Assembly (NCBI GenBank): GCA_905214875.1
Contig: CAJMNR010000035.1
Coordinates: 1-40,749, forward strand
DNA length: 40,749 bases
Source of the DNA: an uncultured bacterium
GTDB lineage: Bacteria; Bacillota; Clostridia; Lachnospirales; Lachnospiraceae
Direction of reading: 5' to 3'
In this document: one piece after another, positions 16,371-26,100 of the stretch
Position numbering within the stretch: position 1 is the stretch's first letter
Layout: each line of letters begins with the position of its first letter
The notes under the pieces: model-generated
What the model was told of the DNA's origin: nothing
The model's input: only the letters and a program-made list of their open reading frames with translations
Databases searched by the model: none
Position numbers and translations under genes: made by a program

Positions 16371-16433
16371 TTCTTGTTATAACGGCAGTCGCCAAGGTCA
16401 TGCAAGGAGGGCTTTGGCTCGTTGCCCGCGTAA
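16371..16433. repeat. Family A intergenic repeat, copy 2
   Basis: Second near-identical copy of the 14011-14073 element, with about half a dozen scattered differences and preserved hairpin potential. On the minus strand it follows the rny terminator at once, the same placement as copy 1. It sits between rny and nudF. Confidence 0.8.
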
Positions 16434-16438
16434 AAAAA

Positions 16439-16477
16439 GCCCGTAACCTAAAAAATCACTTTTTTAAGGTTACGGGC
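16439..16477 (-). terminator. Terminator of rny
   Basis: GCCCGTAACCT (16439-16449) pairs perfectly with AGGTTACGGGC (16467-16477). On the minus strand it is followed by TTTTTTT. It lies 21 bases after the rny stop. Confidence 0.92.
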
Positions 16478-16498
16478 AATTAAAAAATCTACTTAAAT

Positions 16499-18052
16499 CT
16501 ACTTAGCGTAGTCAACAACTCTTGACTCACGTATAACGTTAACTTTAATTTGTCCTGGATATTCCAATTCAGCTTCGATTTGTTTAGATACATCTCTTGC
16601 TAATAAAACCATATCAGCATCAGAAATTTGTTCTGGTACAACCATAACTCTAACTTCTCTACCTGCTTGAATTGCGAAAGACTTGTCTACCCCTTTAAAG
16701 CTTGTAGTTATATCTTCTAATTGTTTTAATCTGTTTGTATATGTTTCTAACGTCTCTCGTCTAGCACCTGGTCTTGCAGCTGAAATTGTATCAGCAGCTT
16801 GTACGATGCAAGCGATCAATGATTCAGGTTCAACATCACCATGATGAGACTCAACTGCGTTTATAACGATCGGTGACTCTTTATATTTTCTACATAAATC
16901 AACACCAATCTGAATATGAGATCCTTCCATATCATGATCTACAGACTTACCAATATCATGTAATAATCCGGCACGTTTCGCCATGCGGACATCTACACCG
17001 ATTTCTCCAGCAAGTAAACCAGATAGGTGAGCTACTTCTATTGAGTGTTTCAAAGCATTTTGACCATAACTTGTTCTGAATTTCATTCGACCAAGTAATT
17101 TTATAAGCTCAGGGTGAATACCGTGTACACCAACTTCAAGAGTTGCTGCTTCACCTTCTTCACGAATCATTACTTCAACTTCTTTTTGCGCTTTTTCTAC
17201 CATCTCTTCTATTCTAGCTGGATGAATTCTTCCATCCACAATAAGTTTCTCTAATGCAATACGAGCAACTTCTCTACGAATAGGATCAAATCCTGATAAA
17301 ATAACTGCTTCTGGGGTATCATCGATAATAAGATCGACACCTGTAAGTGTTTCTAACGTACGAATGTTACGACCTTCACGTCCAATGATACGACCTTTCA
17401 TTTCATCATTTGGCAACTGAACAACAGAAATTGTAGTTTCTGCCACATGGTCAGCGGCACATTTTTGAATTGCTGTAACAACATAATCTTTTGCTTTTTT
17501 GTCTGCTTCTTCTTTTGCTCTGTTCTCAAGTTCTTTTACTAACTTTGCAGTTTCATGTTTTACTTCATCTTCAACAGTTTTTAAAAGATAATCTTTTGCT
17601 TGTTCGGAGGTAAGTCCAGAAATCTTCTCTAACTCATGTAATTGTTTCTCATGAAGGCCTTCAACTTCTGTTCTAAGTTTCTCTAGCTCAGACTCTCTAG
17701 CCACGAGTTTAGACTCTTTCTTTTCAAGTGCTTCAGTTTTTCTATCTAAAGTCTCTTCTTTAGTTAGAACCCTTTTTTCATAGCGTTGTAACTCTGATCT
17801 GCGTTCCTTTGTTTCTTTCTCTAACTCATTCTTAGTCTTTAGGGACTCTTCTTTTGCTTCGAGTAAGGCTTCTCTTTTCTTAGTTTCAGCTGTCTTTAAT
17901 GCTTCATCTATGATTTCTCTTGCTCTCTCTTCCGCACTACCAATCTTCGCTTCTACAATTTTCTTGCGATGCGAAATAGCAAGCGTCCAAGCAACAATAG
18001 CCGTAAGGATCACGAGTACCAAAGCTATTACTATAAATAATAGTAATTGCAC
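16499..18052 (-). CDS. rny: Ribonuclease Y
   Basis: 517 residues, the usual length. Order: N-terminal membrane anchor (LLLFIVIALVLVILTAIVAWTL), a long Glu/Lys-rich coiled coil (~25-200), a KH domain with GRIIGREGRNIRTLE, and an HD domain with LKHSIEVAHLSG and AGLLHDIGKSVDHD. It is the membrane-bound endoribonuclease that initiates mRNA decay in Firmicutes. The start is GTG (18050-18052) behind AAGGAGG. It stands alone, with its own promoter and terminator. Confidence 0.96.
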   Translation of the reverse strand: MQLLLFIVIALVLVILTAIVAWTLAISHRKKIVEAKIGSAEERAREIIDEALKTAETKKREALLEAKEESLKTKNELEKETKERRSELQRYEKRVLTKEETLDRKTEALEKKESKLVARESELEKLRTEVEGLHEKQLHELEKISGLTSEQAKDYLLKTVEDEVKHETAKLVKELENRAKEEADKKAKDYVVTAIQKCAADHVAETTISVVQLPNDEMKGRIIGREGRNIRTLETLTGVDLIIDDTPEAVILSGFDPIRREVARIALEKLIVDGRIHPARIEEMVEKAQKEVEVMIREEGEAATLEVGVHGIHPELIKLLGRMKFRTSYGQNALKHSIEVAHLSGLLAGEIGVDVRMAKRAGLLHDIGKSVDHDMEGSHIQIGVDLCRKYKESPIVINAVESHHGDVEPESLIACIVQAADTISAARPGARRETLETYTNRLKQLEDITTSFKGVDKSFAIQAGREVRVMVVPEQISDADMVLLARDVSKQIEAELEYPGQIKVNVIRESRVVDYAK

Positions 18053-18425
18053 AGGAGCACCTCCTTATTTAGTTTTCATTGTACAAAATACAACAATAAA
18101 ATTTTATACTGTATTTACTAGTATGTCAAGTCTACGAATTTTTTTTTTATGCAAAATGTCATTCAAATTCTCCGATATGCATGATGTGGTAATTATTTTT
18201 GTAGTATTTTGACTTAAATCCCTATTCATTTTTCTTGTGTTTTGTGTATATATAACAATTCTATCGATTAATTTATAATACTTATTACATATAAACTCTT
18301 AATACAATAAAAAATACACTGTTTCTTTGAGAATATTTACTAAAATATTCGAACAATAGTTGGTAAATGTATTTTCACAGCCTTAATAAATACATAATTA
18401 AAACTATTTTTTACATATTTATACA
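18053..18425. other. 373-base AT-rich gap between rny and recX
   Basis: No reading frame here is supported. It holds the rny promoter (18101-18129) and a small perfect hairpin GAATATTT/AAATATTC (18331-18350) in a very AT-rich stretch. I see no recognisable RNA gene and no clear recX terminator. Confidence 0.5.
18101..18129 (-). promoter_or_regulatory. Promoter of rny
   Basis: Minus strand: TTGACA (18124-18129), 17-base spacer, TAAAAT (18101-18106). The transcript would begin about 45 bases before the GTG start. Confidence 0.7.
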
Positions 18426-19049
18426 CTACTCTTCTTCCATTTCTTCTTCTAGTTCTCGAAACGCTGTTTTTATCTTGTCATAAGAAAATCCTTTTCTGCA
18501 TATTGAAGCAATGATTTTTTGCTTCTTTTCCTCTTCCAGACATGCTAAGTTGTTCACTTTTTTGCGAATCTGTTTTTTGATTGCTTCCGTCTCATCTTCA
18601 TAATGAAACTCTTCTTCCATGCAGCTATTTATAATTTCTCTTGAAATTCCTTTACTGCTAAGATCGAATTCCAGGGCACGTTTACTTTTTTGAGTCTTTT
18701 TCATTCTGATATAATTCGAGGTATATCGATAATCATCGACATATCCATAGCTTATGACATAATCGAGCGCGATATTCACTGCATCGTCATTAAAATTACT
18801 TTTTTTCAATTTTGTCCGTAATTCTTGTTCTGTCTTATCGGAGCGTTTTAACAAATCCATAGCCTTTAATTTTGCACGCTTATAAATAGTTGCCATAAGC
18901 TCTTCAAGGTCTTCAGGATCGATTTCCTGGCCTTCTACGACATGATACTTCCTCACTTCACTATTATATAGATATAAGGAGGTCTCTCCCCCTTCAAAAA
19001 TAACCTTTTTCTTTTTCTTATCTATTACTTCAATTGCTGTAACAATCAT
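18426..19049 (-). CDS. recX: Regulatory protein RecX
   Basis: 207 residues rich in Lys/Glu, built of three-helix RecX repeats. Diagnostic pieces are AMDLLKRSDKTEQELRTKL, ALDYVISYGYVDDYRYTSNYI and RALEFDLSSKGISREII. RecX binds RecA filaments and limits recombinase activity. The ATG follows AAGAGG. It lies downstream of recA on the same strand, as is common, but here two copies of the recA terminator lie between them, so read-through would have to pass both unless recX has its own promoter. Its first ten codons plus upstream sequence are part of the 212-bp duplication. Confidence 0.92.
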   Translation of the reverse strand: MIVTAIEVIDKKKKKVIFEGGETSLYLYNSEVRKYHVVEGQEIDPEDLEELMATIYKRAKLKAMDLLKRSDKTEQELRTKLKKSNFNDDAVNIALDYVISYGYVDDYRYTSNYIRMKKTQKSKRALEFDLSSKGISREIINSCMEEEFHYEDETEAIKKQIRKKVNNLACLEEEKKQKIIASICRKGFSYDKIKTAFRELEEEMEEE

Positions 19050-19087
19050 ATTAACCTCTTTCTTTGTTCTAAAACGTAGCGGAGCCT

Positions 19088-19138
19088 AAAAAAAGATGCT
19101 GTATAAATCGTCTCTTTTGAATCGATTTATACAGCATC
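19088..19138 (-). terminator. recA-type terminator, recX-proximal copy
   Basis: A 16-bp perfect stem, GATGCTGTATAAATCG (19095-19110)/CGATTTATACAGCATC (19123-19138), followed on the minus strand by seven Ts. It is identical to the copy 212 bases away. Confidence 0.92.
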
Positions 19139-19168
19139 TATCATGATCAACTAAAATTTTGCGAACGA

Positions 19169-19261
19169 TTATTTCACTTCTTTAACATCTTTTACGTTAT
19201 TTGCTTCCTTTTGAGGCTTTTCTTCTTTCTTATCTATTACTTCAATTGCTGTAACAATCAT
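19169..19261 (-). CDS. Small RecX-RecA chimeric reading frame created by duplication
   Basis: A 30-codon frame that starts with the recX start codon and ribosome binding site (duplicated copy). It encodes the RecX N-terminus MIVTAIEVIDKK, then continues in frame into the RecA tail EEKPQKEANNVKDVKEVK and its TAA. It sits between the two terminator copies. It has everything needed for translation, but transcription depends on read-through of the first terminator. Probably an accidental by-product of the duplication; no function is claimed. Confidence 0.45.
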   Translation of the reverse strand: MIVTAIEVIDKKEEKPQKEANNVKDVKEVK

Positions 19262-19299
19262 ATTAACCTCTTTCTTTGTTCTAAAACGTAGCGGAGCCT

Positions 19300-19350
19300 A
19301 AAAAAAGATGCTGTATAAATCGTCTCTTTTGAATCGATTTATACAGCATC
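19300..19350 (-). terminator. recA terminator, recA-proximal copy
   Basis: The same 16-bp stem (19307-19322/19335-19350) and T7 run, beginning 31 bases after the recA stop. This is the copy in the normal position. Confidence 0.93.
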
Positions 19351-19380
19351 TATCATGATCAACTAAAATTTTGCGAACGA

Positions 19381-20460
19381 TTATTTCACTTCTTTAACAT
19401 CTTTTACGTTATTTGCTTCCTTTTGAGGCTTTTCTTCTTTCTTTTCCTCAACTTCTTCAGCACCATCTAAATTAAACTTAGCACGTACTTTTGCTTCGAT
19501 TTCTTGGAATACTGCTGGATTATCTTTTAAATACTGTTTTGCATTCTCACGGCCTTGGCCAATCTTAGCATCATTGTATGCGTACCATGCACCACTCTTG
19601 ATTACGATATCTTGAGAAGCTGCTAAATCTAACACATCACCTTCTCTTGAAATACCCTGACCGAACATGATATCGAATTCTGCTTCTTTAAATGGTGGAG
19701 CAATCTTATTCTTAACAACTTTAATACGAGTTCTATTACCGATAATTTCACCAGCTTGTTTTAATGCTTCAATTCTTCTAACATCTAAACGGATGGAAGA
19801 GTAGAATTTTAACGCTCTACCACCAGTAGTTGTTTCAGGATTACCGAACATGACACCTACTTTTTCACGTAACTGGTTGATAAAGATTACGATACAGTTG
19901 GATTTACTGATAACAGCTGTTAATTTTCTTAACGCTTGAGACATAAGTCTTGCTTGAAGACCTACGTGGCTATCTCCCATGTCACCATCGATTTCTGCCT
20001 TTGGAACTAAGGCAGCAACGGAATCGACGATTACGATATCTACAGCACCGGAACGTACCATAGTTTCTGTAATTTCAAGTGCTTGTTCTCCGTTATCTGG
20101 TTGTGAAATATATAAATCATCAATATCAACACCAATTGCTCTTGCATAAGCTGGATCTAATGCGTGTTCTGCATCGATAAAACCAGCGATTCCGCCCCTC
20201 TTTTGCACTTCAGCAACCATATGTAGGGCTACTGTTGTCTTACCACTGGATTCTGGACCATAAACTTCCACGATTCTTCCTCTAGGAACACCACCAAGGC
20301 CAAGTGCGATATCAAGACTGATTGATCCTGTTGGGATTGTTTCAATATTCATATGAGCACTTGTATCACCAAGTTTCATTACGGATCCCTTACCATATTG
20401 TTTTTCTATTTGAGCCAATGCGGATTCTAGAGCTTTTAATTTATTTTGATCTTTTACCAT
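19381..20460 (-). CDS. recA: Recombinase RecA
   Basis: 359 residues. Walker A GPESSGKTT at 68-76, the Walker B strand VDIVIVDSVAAL, L1 region EIDGDMGDSHVGLQARLMSQAL, and L2 region GNPETTTGGRALKFYSS are all intact. Role: ATP-dependent strand exchange and co-protease for LexA. The C-terminal ~25 residues are Lys/Glu-rich and fall in the duplicated unit, so the end of the gene exists twice. The ATG follows AAGGAGAG. It has its own promoter and an SOS box in the leader. Confidence 0.98.
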   Translation of the reverse strand: MVKDQNKLKALESALAQIEKQYGKGSVMKLGDTSAHMNIETIPTGSISLDIALGLGGVPRGRIVEVYGPESSGKTTVALHMVAEVQKRGGIAGFIDAEHALDPAYARAIGVDIDDLYISQPDNGEQALEITETMVRSGAVDIVIVDSVAALVPKAEIDGDMGDSHVGLQARLMSQALRKLTAVISKSNCIVIFINQLREKVGVMFGNPETTTGGRALKFYSSIRLDVRRIEALKQAGEIIGNRTRIKVVKNKIAPPFKEAEFDIMFGQGISREGDVLDLAASQDIVIKSGAWYAYNDAKIGQGRENAKQYLKDNPAVFQEIEAKVRAKFNLDGAEEVEEKKEEKPQKEANNVKDVKEVK

Positions 20461-20488
20461 TTTGGTTACTCTCCTTTAATTCTATATA

Positions 20489-20502
20489 CGAACGAATGTT
20501 CT
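20489..20502. promoter_or_regulatory. SOS box (LexA/DinR site) of recA
   Basis: CGAACGAATGTTCT matches the Firmicute LexA consensus CGAACNNNNGTTCG except for the last base. It lies just after the expected transcription start, so LexA would block early elongation or initiation. Confidence 0.88.
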
Positions 20503-20517
20503 ATTCTGCTTAGTTAT

Positions 20518-20546
20518 ATCCTAATACATTTCATTAGGGATGTCAA
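20518..20546 (-). promoter_or_regulatory. Promoter of recA
   Basis: Minus strand: perfect TTGACA (20541-20546), 17-base spacer, TAGGAT (20518-20523). The SOS box begins 15 bases downstream of the -10. Confidence 0.75.
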
Positions 20547-20752
20547 CCTAATTTTAGTAGTTTGCATCAGTAAAAAATGTATTTTGTCTTATGCGCACAG
20601 TTAACTGACATGTAGAATTCTAGCATAATTCTTCACAAAACAAAAGACAAACTATATATTTACCATATAATTTGTCCCCATTTTCTATAAACTAATCTAT
20701 CCATGATGTCATATTCACGAACTCTGAAGTTTTCTGTTTTTTAATACATAAA

Positions 20753-20782
20753 AAGGACAGCATTTCTAAAAATGCCATCCTT
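20753..20782 (-). terminator. Terminator of threonine dehydratase gene
   Basis: A 13-bp stem with two G-U pairs (20753-20765/20770-20782), followed on the minus strand by TTTTTATG. It lies 12 bases after the stop. Confidence 0.85.
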
Positions 20783-20794
20783 TTTTATTCATTC

Positions 20795-22012
20795 TTAGTA
20801 CATACCAGTAGGCTGTACAATCTTTGGTTTGTATCCTTTATCACGTAATGCTTTTACGATTTGTTCTTTGTGATCATGGCCAAAGGCTTCCATTGTGATT
20901 ACTAATTCAACCTCTGCATTACGGTTGATGCTTACAAATTGGTTATGCTCTAAACGAATTACATTACCTTGTTGCTCTGCAATCACTTTAGAAACGTTGG
21001 ATAATTCGCCTGGACGGTCTGGAAGCAATACGGATACAGTAAAGACACGACCTCTTTGGATCAAGCCATGTTGAACAATACTAGCCACAGTAATAACATC
21101 CATATTACCACCGCTTAATACGGATACTACCCTTTTATCTTTGCAATCAAGATGTTTTACGGCTGCCGCTGTAAGCAATCCTGAATTCTCAACTACCATT
21201 TTATGATTTTCAATCATATCAAGGAAAGCAACGATTAATTCACGATCATCAATCGTAATGATTTCATCGATATTTTTCTGTATGTATGGGAATATATTAG
21301 AACCTGGTGTCTTAACTGCTGTACCGTCTGCAATTGTCTCAACAGTTGGAAGAGAAACTACTTTTCCTGCCTTTAAAGATTCCTGCATACAGTTTGCACC
21401 TGCTGGTTCCACACCTATAACTTTAACGTTTGGATTTAATAATTTTGCTAAAGTAGATACACCAGCTGCTAAGCCACCGCCTCCGATTGGAACTAAGATT
21501 ATATCAACCGTTGGAAGCTCTTTAAAGATTTCCATTGCGATTGTACCTTGTCCAGTTGCAACAACTTCGTCATCAAATGGATGGATGAACGTATATCCTT
21601 TTTCTTCTGCTAATTTTAAGGCATATGCACACGCTTCGTCATAGACATTTCCATAAAGGACAACTTCCGCACCATAACTCTTTGTACGGTTTACTTTGAT
21701 TAATGGAGTTGTCGTAGGCATAACGATGGTTGCCTTTGTATTGTATAATTTTGCTGCGTAAGCAACACCTTGTGCATGATTACCGGCAGATGCCGTAATC
21801 AACCCTTTTTGTCTGTCTTCATCAGATAATGTACTGATTTTATAGTAAGCGCCTCTTACTTTATATGCTCCTGTATATTGCATGTTTTCAGGTTTAAAAT
21901 ACACTTTATTACCAGAAGCAGCTGAAAAATACTCACTATAGATTAAATTCGTCGTATTGATTACTTTCTTTACTGACTCAGTAGCTTCTTCAAACTTATC
22001 TAATGTCATCAT
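20795..22012 (-). CDS. ilvA: Threonine ammonia-lyase (threonine dehydratase) with C-terminal ACT domain
   Basis: 405 residues. The PLP Lys is in YTGAYKVRGAYYK (Lys51), the phosphate-binding glycine loop is VPIGGGGLAAGVS, and SAGNHAQGVAYAA and VSVLSGGNMD are also present. The last ~75 residues (VSVLLPDRPGELSNVSKVI onward) form one ACT domain. It deaminates threonine to 2-oxobutyrate and ammonia, for isoleucine synthesis or threonine fermentation. The ~400-residue form with a single ACT lies between short catabolic TdcB and long biosynthetic IlvA, so the symbol is a best guess. GGAG precedes adjacent ATG codons at 22012 and 22009. It is a single-gene unit with its own terminator. Confidence 0.9.
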   Translation of the reverse strand: MMTLDKFEEATESVKKVINTTNLIYSEYFSAASGNKVYFKPENMQYTGAYKVRGAYYKISTLSDEDRQKGLITASAGNHAQGVAYAAKLYNTKATIVMPTTTPLIKVNRTKSYGAEVVLYGNVYDEACAYALKLAEEKGYTFIHPFDDEVVATGQGTIAMEIFKELPTVDIILVPIGGGGLAAGVSTLAKLLNPNVKVIGVEPAGANCMQESLKAGKVVSLPTVETIADGTAVKTPGSNIFPYIQKNIDEIITIDDRELIVAFLDMIENHKMVVENSGLLTAAAVKHLDCKDKRVVSVLSGGNMDVITVASIVQHGLIQRGRVFTVSVLLPDRPGELSNVSKVIAEQQGNVIRLEHNQFVSINRNAEVELVITMEAFGHDHKEQIVKALRDKGYKPKIVQPTGMY

Positions 22013-22112
22013 AACGATTCGTCTCCTTTAGTTTTTTTCTATGTATAACAGAAATGCCTTATGTATGACTATATGAAACAGCCTTACATAATAGCACTTC
22101 TGATTTGATAGC

Positions 22113-23057
22113 TTATTCTTCGTCAGGGTTGTGATCTCTTTCAAATAATGCATTTACAAATGAATCTGCATCAAATTTTTGTAGATCATCGATTTTTTCT
22201 CCAACGCCAATATATTTTACTGGAATGCCCATTTCTGCTTGGATAGCGATTGCAATACCACCTTTTGCAGTACCATCAAGCTTTGTTAAGATGATACCTG
22301 TGATATCAGCTACTTCCGCAAACTGTTTTGCTTGGGCTAACGCATTTTGTCCAGTCGTACCATCAAGGACAACTAATGTCTCGCGGTATGCTTCTGGATA
22401 TTCGCGGTCTACGATACGGTTGATCTTACGAAGTTCTTCCATAAGGTTTTTCTTGTTGTGAAGACGTCCTGCCGTATCACATAATAAAATGTCTGCATTA
22501 CGTGCTTTTGCTGCATTGATTGCATCATATACAACAGCTGCAGGGTCGGAACCTTCCTGTTGTGCAATGATTTCTACACCTGCACGATTAGACCACTCTG
22601 TTAATTGTTCGATTGCCGCTGCACGGAACGTATCTGCCGCTGCTAATACGACTTTCTTATTCATATTCTTAAATTGGCCGGCAAGTTTACCAACGCTTGT
22701 TGTCTTACCTACACCATTTACACCAATTAACATTAAGACAGATTTTTTATCTTCAAAATCATATGCTGTTTCACCAACACGCATTTGTTCTTTGATACTT
22801 TCAATTAATAAGTCTTTACATTCTTTTGGGTCTTTGATTTTTTGTTCTTTTACTTTTTCCTGAAGATTTTCAATGATAGCTGTTGTTGTTTTCACACCAA
22901 TATCCGCCATAATTAGAATTTCTTCTAATTCTTCATAAAAATCATCATCGATCGCAGAAAATCCACTAAATACGTGATCGATTCCTGAAAGGATATGATC
23001 TCTAGTTTTTGTTAATCCCGCAACTAAACGACCAAAAAAGCCTTTTTTTTCTTTCAT
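22113..23057 (-). CDS. ftsY: Signal recognition particle receptor FtsY
   Basis: About 314 residues: a short N-terminal part, the four-helix N domain, and the G domain with GVNGVGKTTSVGKLA, DTFRAAAIEQL, DTAGRLHNKKNLMEEL and TKLDGTAKGG. It is the membrane receptor for SRP-ribosome complexes. It lacks the long acidic N-terminal extension of E. coli FtsY, as expected in Firmicutes. The ATG at 23057 follows GAGGTG; an ATG at 23069 has no good site. It follows smc by ~50 bases, the classic rnc-smc-ftsY arrangement. Confidence 0.96.
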   Translation of the reverse strand: MKEKKGFFGRLVAGLTKTRDHILSGIDHVFSGFSAIDDDFYEELEEILIMADIGVKTTTAIIENLQEKVKEQKIKDPKECKDLLIESIKEQMRVGETAYDFEDKKSVLMLIGVNGVGKTTSVGKLAGQFKNMNKKVVLAAADTFRAAAIEQLTEWSNRAGVEIIAQQEGSDPAAVVYDAINAAKARNADILLCDTAGRLHNKKNLMEELRKINRIVDREYPEAYRETLVVLDGTTGQNALAQAKQFAEVADITGIILTKLDGTAKGGIAIAIQAEMGIPVKYIGVGEKIDDLQKFDADSFVNALFERDHNPDEE

Positions 23058-23104
23058 ATTACACCTCAAGACAATTTATTATACTAATGATACCACTAGT
23101 TTTT

Positions 23105-26100
23105 CTAATTTTCTAGCTGATTTTCAATTAAGTTAACACTTACTAATGTAGATACACCTTTTTCTTGCATTGTAATACCATAGAGACGATCTGCCATCTC
23201 CATAGAACCCCTTCTGTGGGTAATGATAATAAATTGTGTTCTATTCGTAAGTTTCTTAAGATATTTTGCATATCTGTCTACATTAGATTCATCAAGCGCC
23301 GCTTCAATTTCATCTAGAAGACAGAATGGCGATGGTTTCAAGTTTTGAATAGCAAATAACAGACTGATTGCAGTAAGTGCTTTTTCTCCACCGGATAACT
23401 GCATCATGTTCTGAAGTTTCTTTCCTGGTGGCTGTGCACTGATCTTGATACCGGCTTCTAATAAGTCTTCATCTTCTACCAGTTCAAGGGTACCTTTACC
23501 ACCACCGAAGAGTTCTTTGAACACAACATCAAATTGATGCTTGATTTGTGTGAACTTCTCTTCAAACTGCTTACGCATCTCAGTGTCTAATTCATCAATG
23601 ATCTTTAATAACGCTTCTTCTGCCTTAACTAGGTCATCACGCTGTGTAAGCAACAGTTCATAACGTTCCTGCAGATTCTTAAAGTCTTCAATGGCATTGA
23701 CGTTGACATCGCCAAGACCTTTGATCTTACTCTTTAACTCCGCAATCATCCTTTTAATCTCGGCAGCCGTATATTCTTCATCGCTTCGCATATTTATTGC
23801 TTCAGAATACGTGATTTCATATTCTTCCCACATATAGTTTACAAAAGAAGTCATGGCATCGCCCATCTTCTCTAATGCACTTGCAAGACGATAGCATTCC
23901 TTGTCTAACGTATTGATACGTCCGGACAATTCTTCACGCTTATTAAAGAATTCTTTGTGCTGTTTAGATACTTCTTCGCGTTCCACGTTAACATCCACGA
24001 TTTGAGCCTCAATTGCCTCAACAGCCGCACTAAATTCGCCCATTGTATCTTTAATTGCCTGGATGGCAGTTTCTTTTTCAGTCACAATCATTTCGGACTG
24101 ATGGATACTTGTATCTAACGAATCCTTCTCTTCACGAAGTCTACGAATTTCCGCCTTCACACGGTGAACGTTCTGAGCTGCAAAATGCATGTTCTGTTCA
24201 AGCTTACTGATCTTGATCTTAAGTTCCGAGAACTCGTTGGATACCTTTTGATGGTTCTTTCTCTTCTCTTCGACGCTTTTAGATAACTGCGCGATTTCCT
24301 CATCATTTTGCTTGGACTTCTCGCTGTTAGTCTGAAGGGATTTTGTAAGCTCTTCGATATTATCCTTAAGCTCTTTGCCCTGGCTATCGATTTCATTGCT
24401 TTCCCTTGTAATATCTTCAAAGTCGAGCTCGACATTTTTAAGATCGACTTTTGTCTGATTTAATGTAAGACGTTCTGTATTCAAATTCAAGTTACATTGC
24501 TGTATTTTCTTTTGGGATTCAGAAAGTTCTGTTTCAATCTCAGCCTTCTGTTTCATCATGACTTCTAAGTCATTATTAAGAGTCGCAATTTTCTCTTCAA
24601 TCTTCTTAATATTGACTTTAATATCGTCAATTTCTCGTCTTCTACCTAATAGGTTACTGCTGTTCTTATAGGCACCACCAGACATAGAACCACCTGGATT
24701 TAATAAATCGCCCTCGATGGTAACGATTCGTAAGGAATATTGATACTTCTTCGCTAACGCAATGGCATTATCAATATTGTCTACGACAACAATACGACCA
24801 AGTAAGTTTTCCACCACTTGCTTGTATGTGTCTTCCGTTTCTACAAGCGCTGATGCTAATCCGATAACACCTTTTTCATGAAGTGCCTTTTCATTATAGA
24901 ACTGGCTCTTATTTGAAATGCTTGTAAGTGGTAAGAATGTCGCACGTCCAAAACGGTTTTTCTTTAAGAATTCAATTAAAGATTTTGCCGTCTGCTCATT
25001 ATCTGTTACGATATTCTGAATACTTCCGCCTAAGGCAGTTTCCACTGCTGTTTCGTATTCTTTTTTAACTTTAATAATATCCGCTACTACACCATGGATT
25101 CCTTTATATACACTCTTTTGTTCCATGATCTTACGGATACTGTTACCGTATCCTTCGTAACGTTCTGTAATATTTGATAAATACTCTAAACGAGATTTTT
25201 CCTTATGGAATAACTGACGCTTGTCATCGATTTCTCTTCTACGATTTGATAGCGTCTGATTCATCTTTTGGAGTTTTTCTTCGTTTTCTTTCTTCTTTGT
25301 TGCTAACGTTTCTAATTCCTGATTGATTTCGATAATCTTAGCATTGTGATTTTTCATCTTCTGCTTATAGATATCTTCATCACTCTTGTTTTTAAGAAGA
25401 CGCTGTGTAAGGGAAATCTTCTTTAAATTGTTTTGTTCAAGAATTGCTTCGTAACGTTGCATCTTGGACTTTGTATTGGAATCATCATTTAATAAGTCAA
25501 AGATTTCGGCTTTCAGATCTTCAATCTTTTTATTGATTGCTATCATTTCATTATCCGAACTTCTCATGGATGCTTCCATATTGCGTTGTTCTTCTAATAA
25601 ACTGTTTAATTCCTGATCAACGCTTACCTTGTCTTTATCAATCTGTGTAAGCTCGTCTTCTTTATGTGCAATATCAGTGTCAATGTTCTCTTTACGGTTA
25701 CGTAATTGATCCGCACTTTGTTTTGCACTAATAATTTGTTCATTAAGGACTTTAATCTGGCTGTCCTGTTGTTCTTTTTTGATCTTATTTTCACTTAAGG
25801 ACGATTTTAACTCATCGACCTTTTCGTTCATCTGCTCAAGTGTTTGCTCTAATTTCTCATATTCCAATTTTGCAAGAGCAAAACTGTCTTTTGTAGAATT
25901 CAAATCATTGGTTGCAATGGCCTGTTTCTCTTGAAGGGCTTTTTTCTCTTCTTCGATTCGGTCATGCTCCATTAAGAACATCGTGATATCAAGTGTCTTT
26001 AAATCGTCACGATATTTTAAATATTCTTTCGCTACCTGGGCTTGTCTTTCTAATGGGCCCACTTGCTTTTCAATTTCTGACAAAATATCATTGATACGAT

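Larger units (their letters stand above)
19014..19443. repeat. Perfect 212-bp tandem duplication spanning the recX 5' end and recA 3' end
   Basis: Bases 19014-19231 recur at 19226-19443 with period 212 and no differences that I can find. Each copy holds the recX start region, the recA terminator and the recA C-terminal codons. The copies share six bases, TTTCTT (19226-19231); the same six-base string ends one flank and starts the other, the signature of duplication by slippage or recombination at short homology. Confidence 0.95.
20461..20794. other. 334-base gap between ilvA-type gene and recA
   Basis: Contains the recA leader with SOS box and promoter (20489-20546) and, at the far side, the threonine dehydratase terminator (20753-20782). 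Between them is AT-rich sequence without a supported gene. Confidence 0.6.

Noticed and set aside
16276..16401. 42-codon N-terminal extension of the NUDIX protein
   Set aside because: The extension overlaps the family A repeat region, shows no homology, and the downstream ATG has a strong ribosome binding site.
19014..19443. Direct repeat as a CRISPR array or insertion sequence
   Set aside because: Only two adjacent copies of a 212-bp unit made of recognisable recA and recX pieces, without spacers, terminal inverted repeats or transposase.
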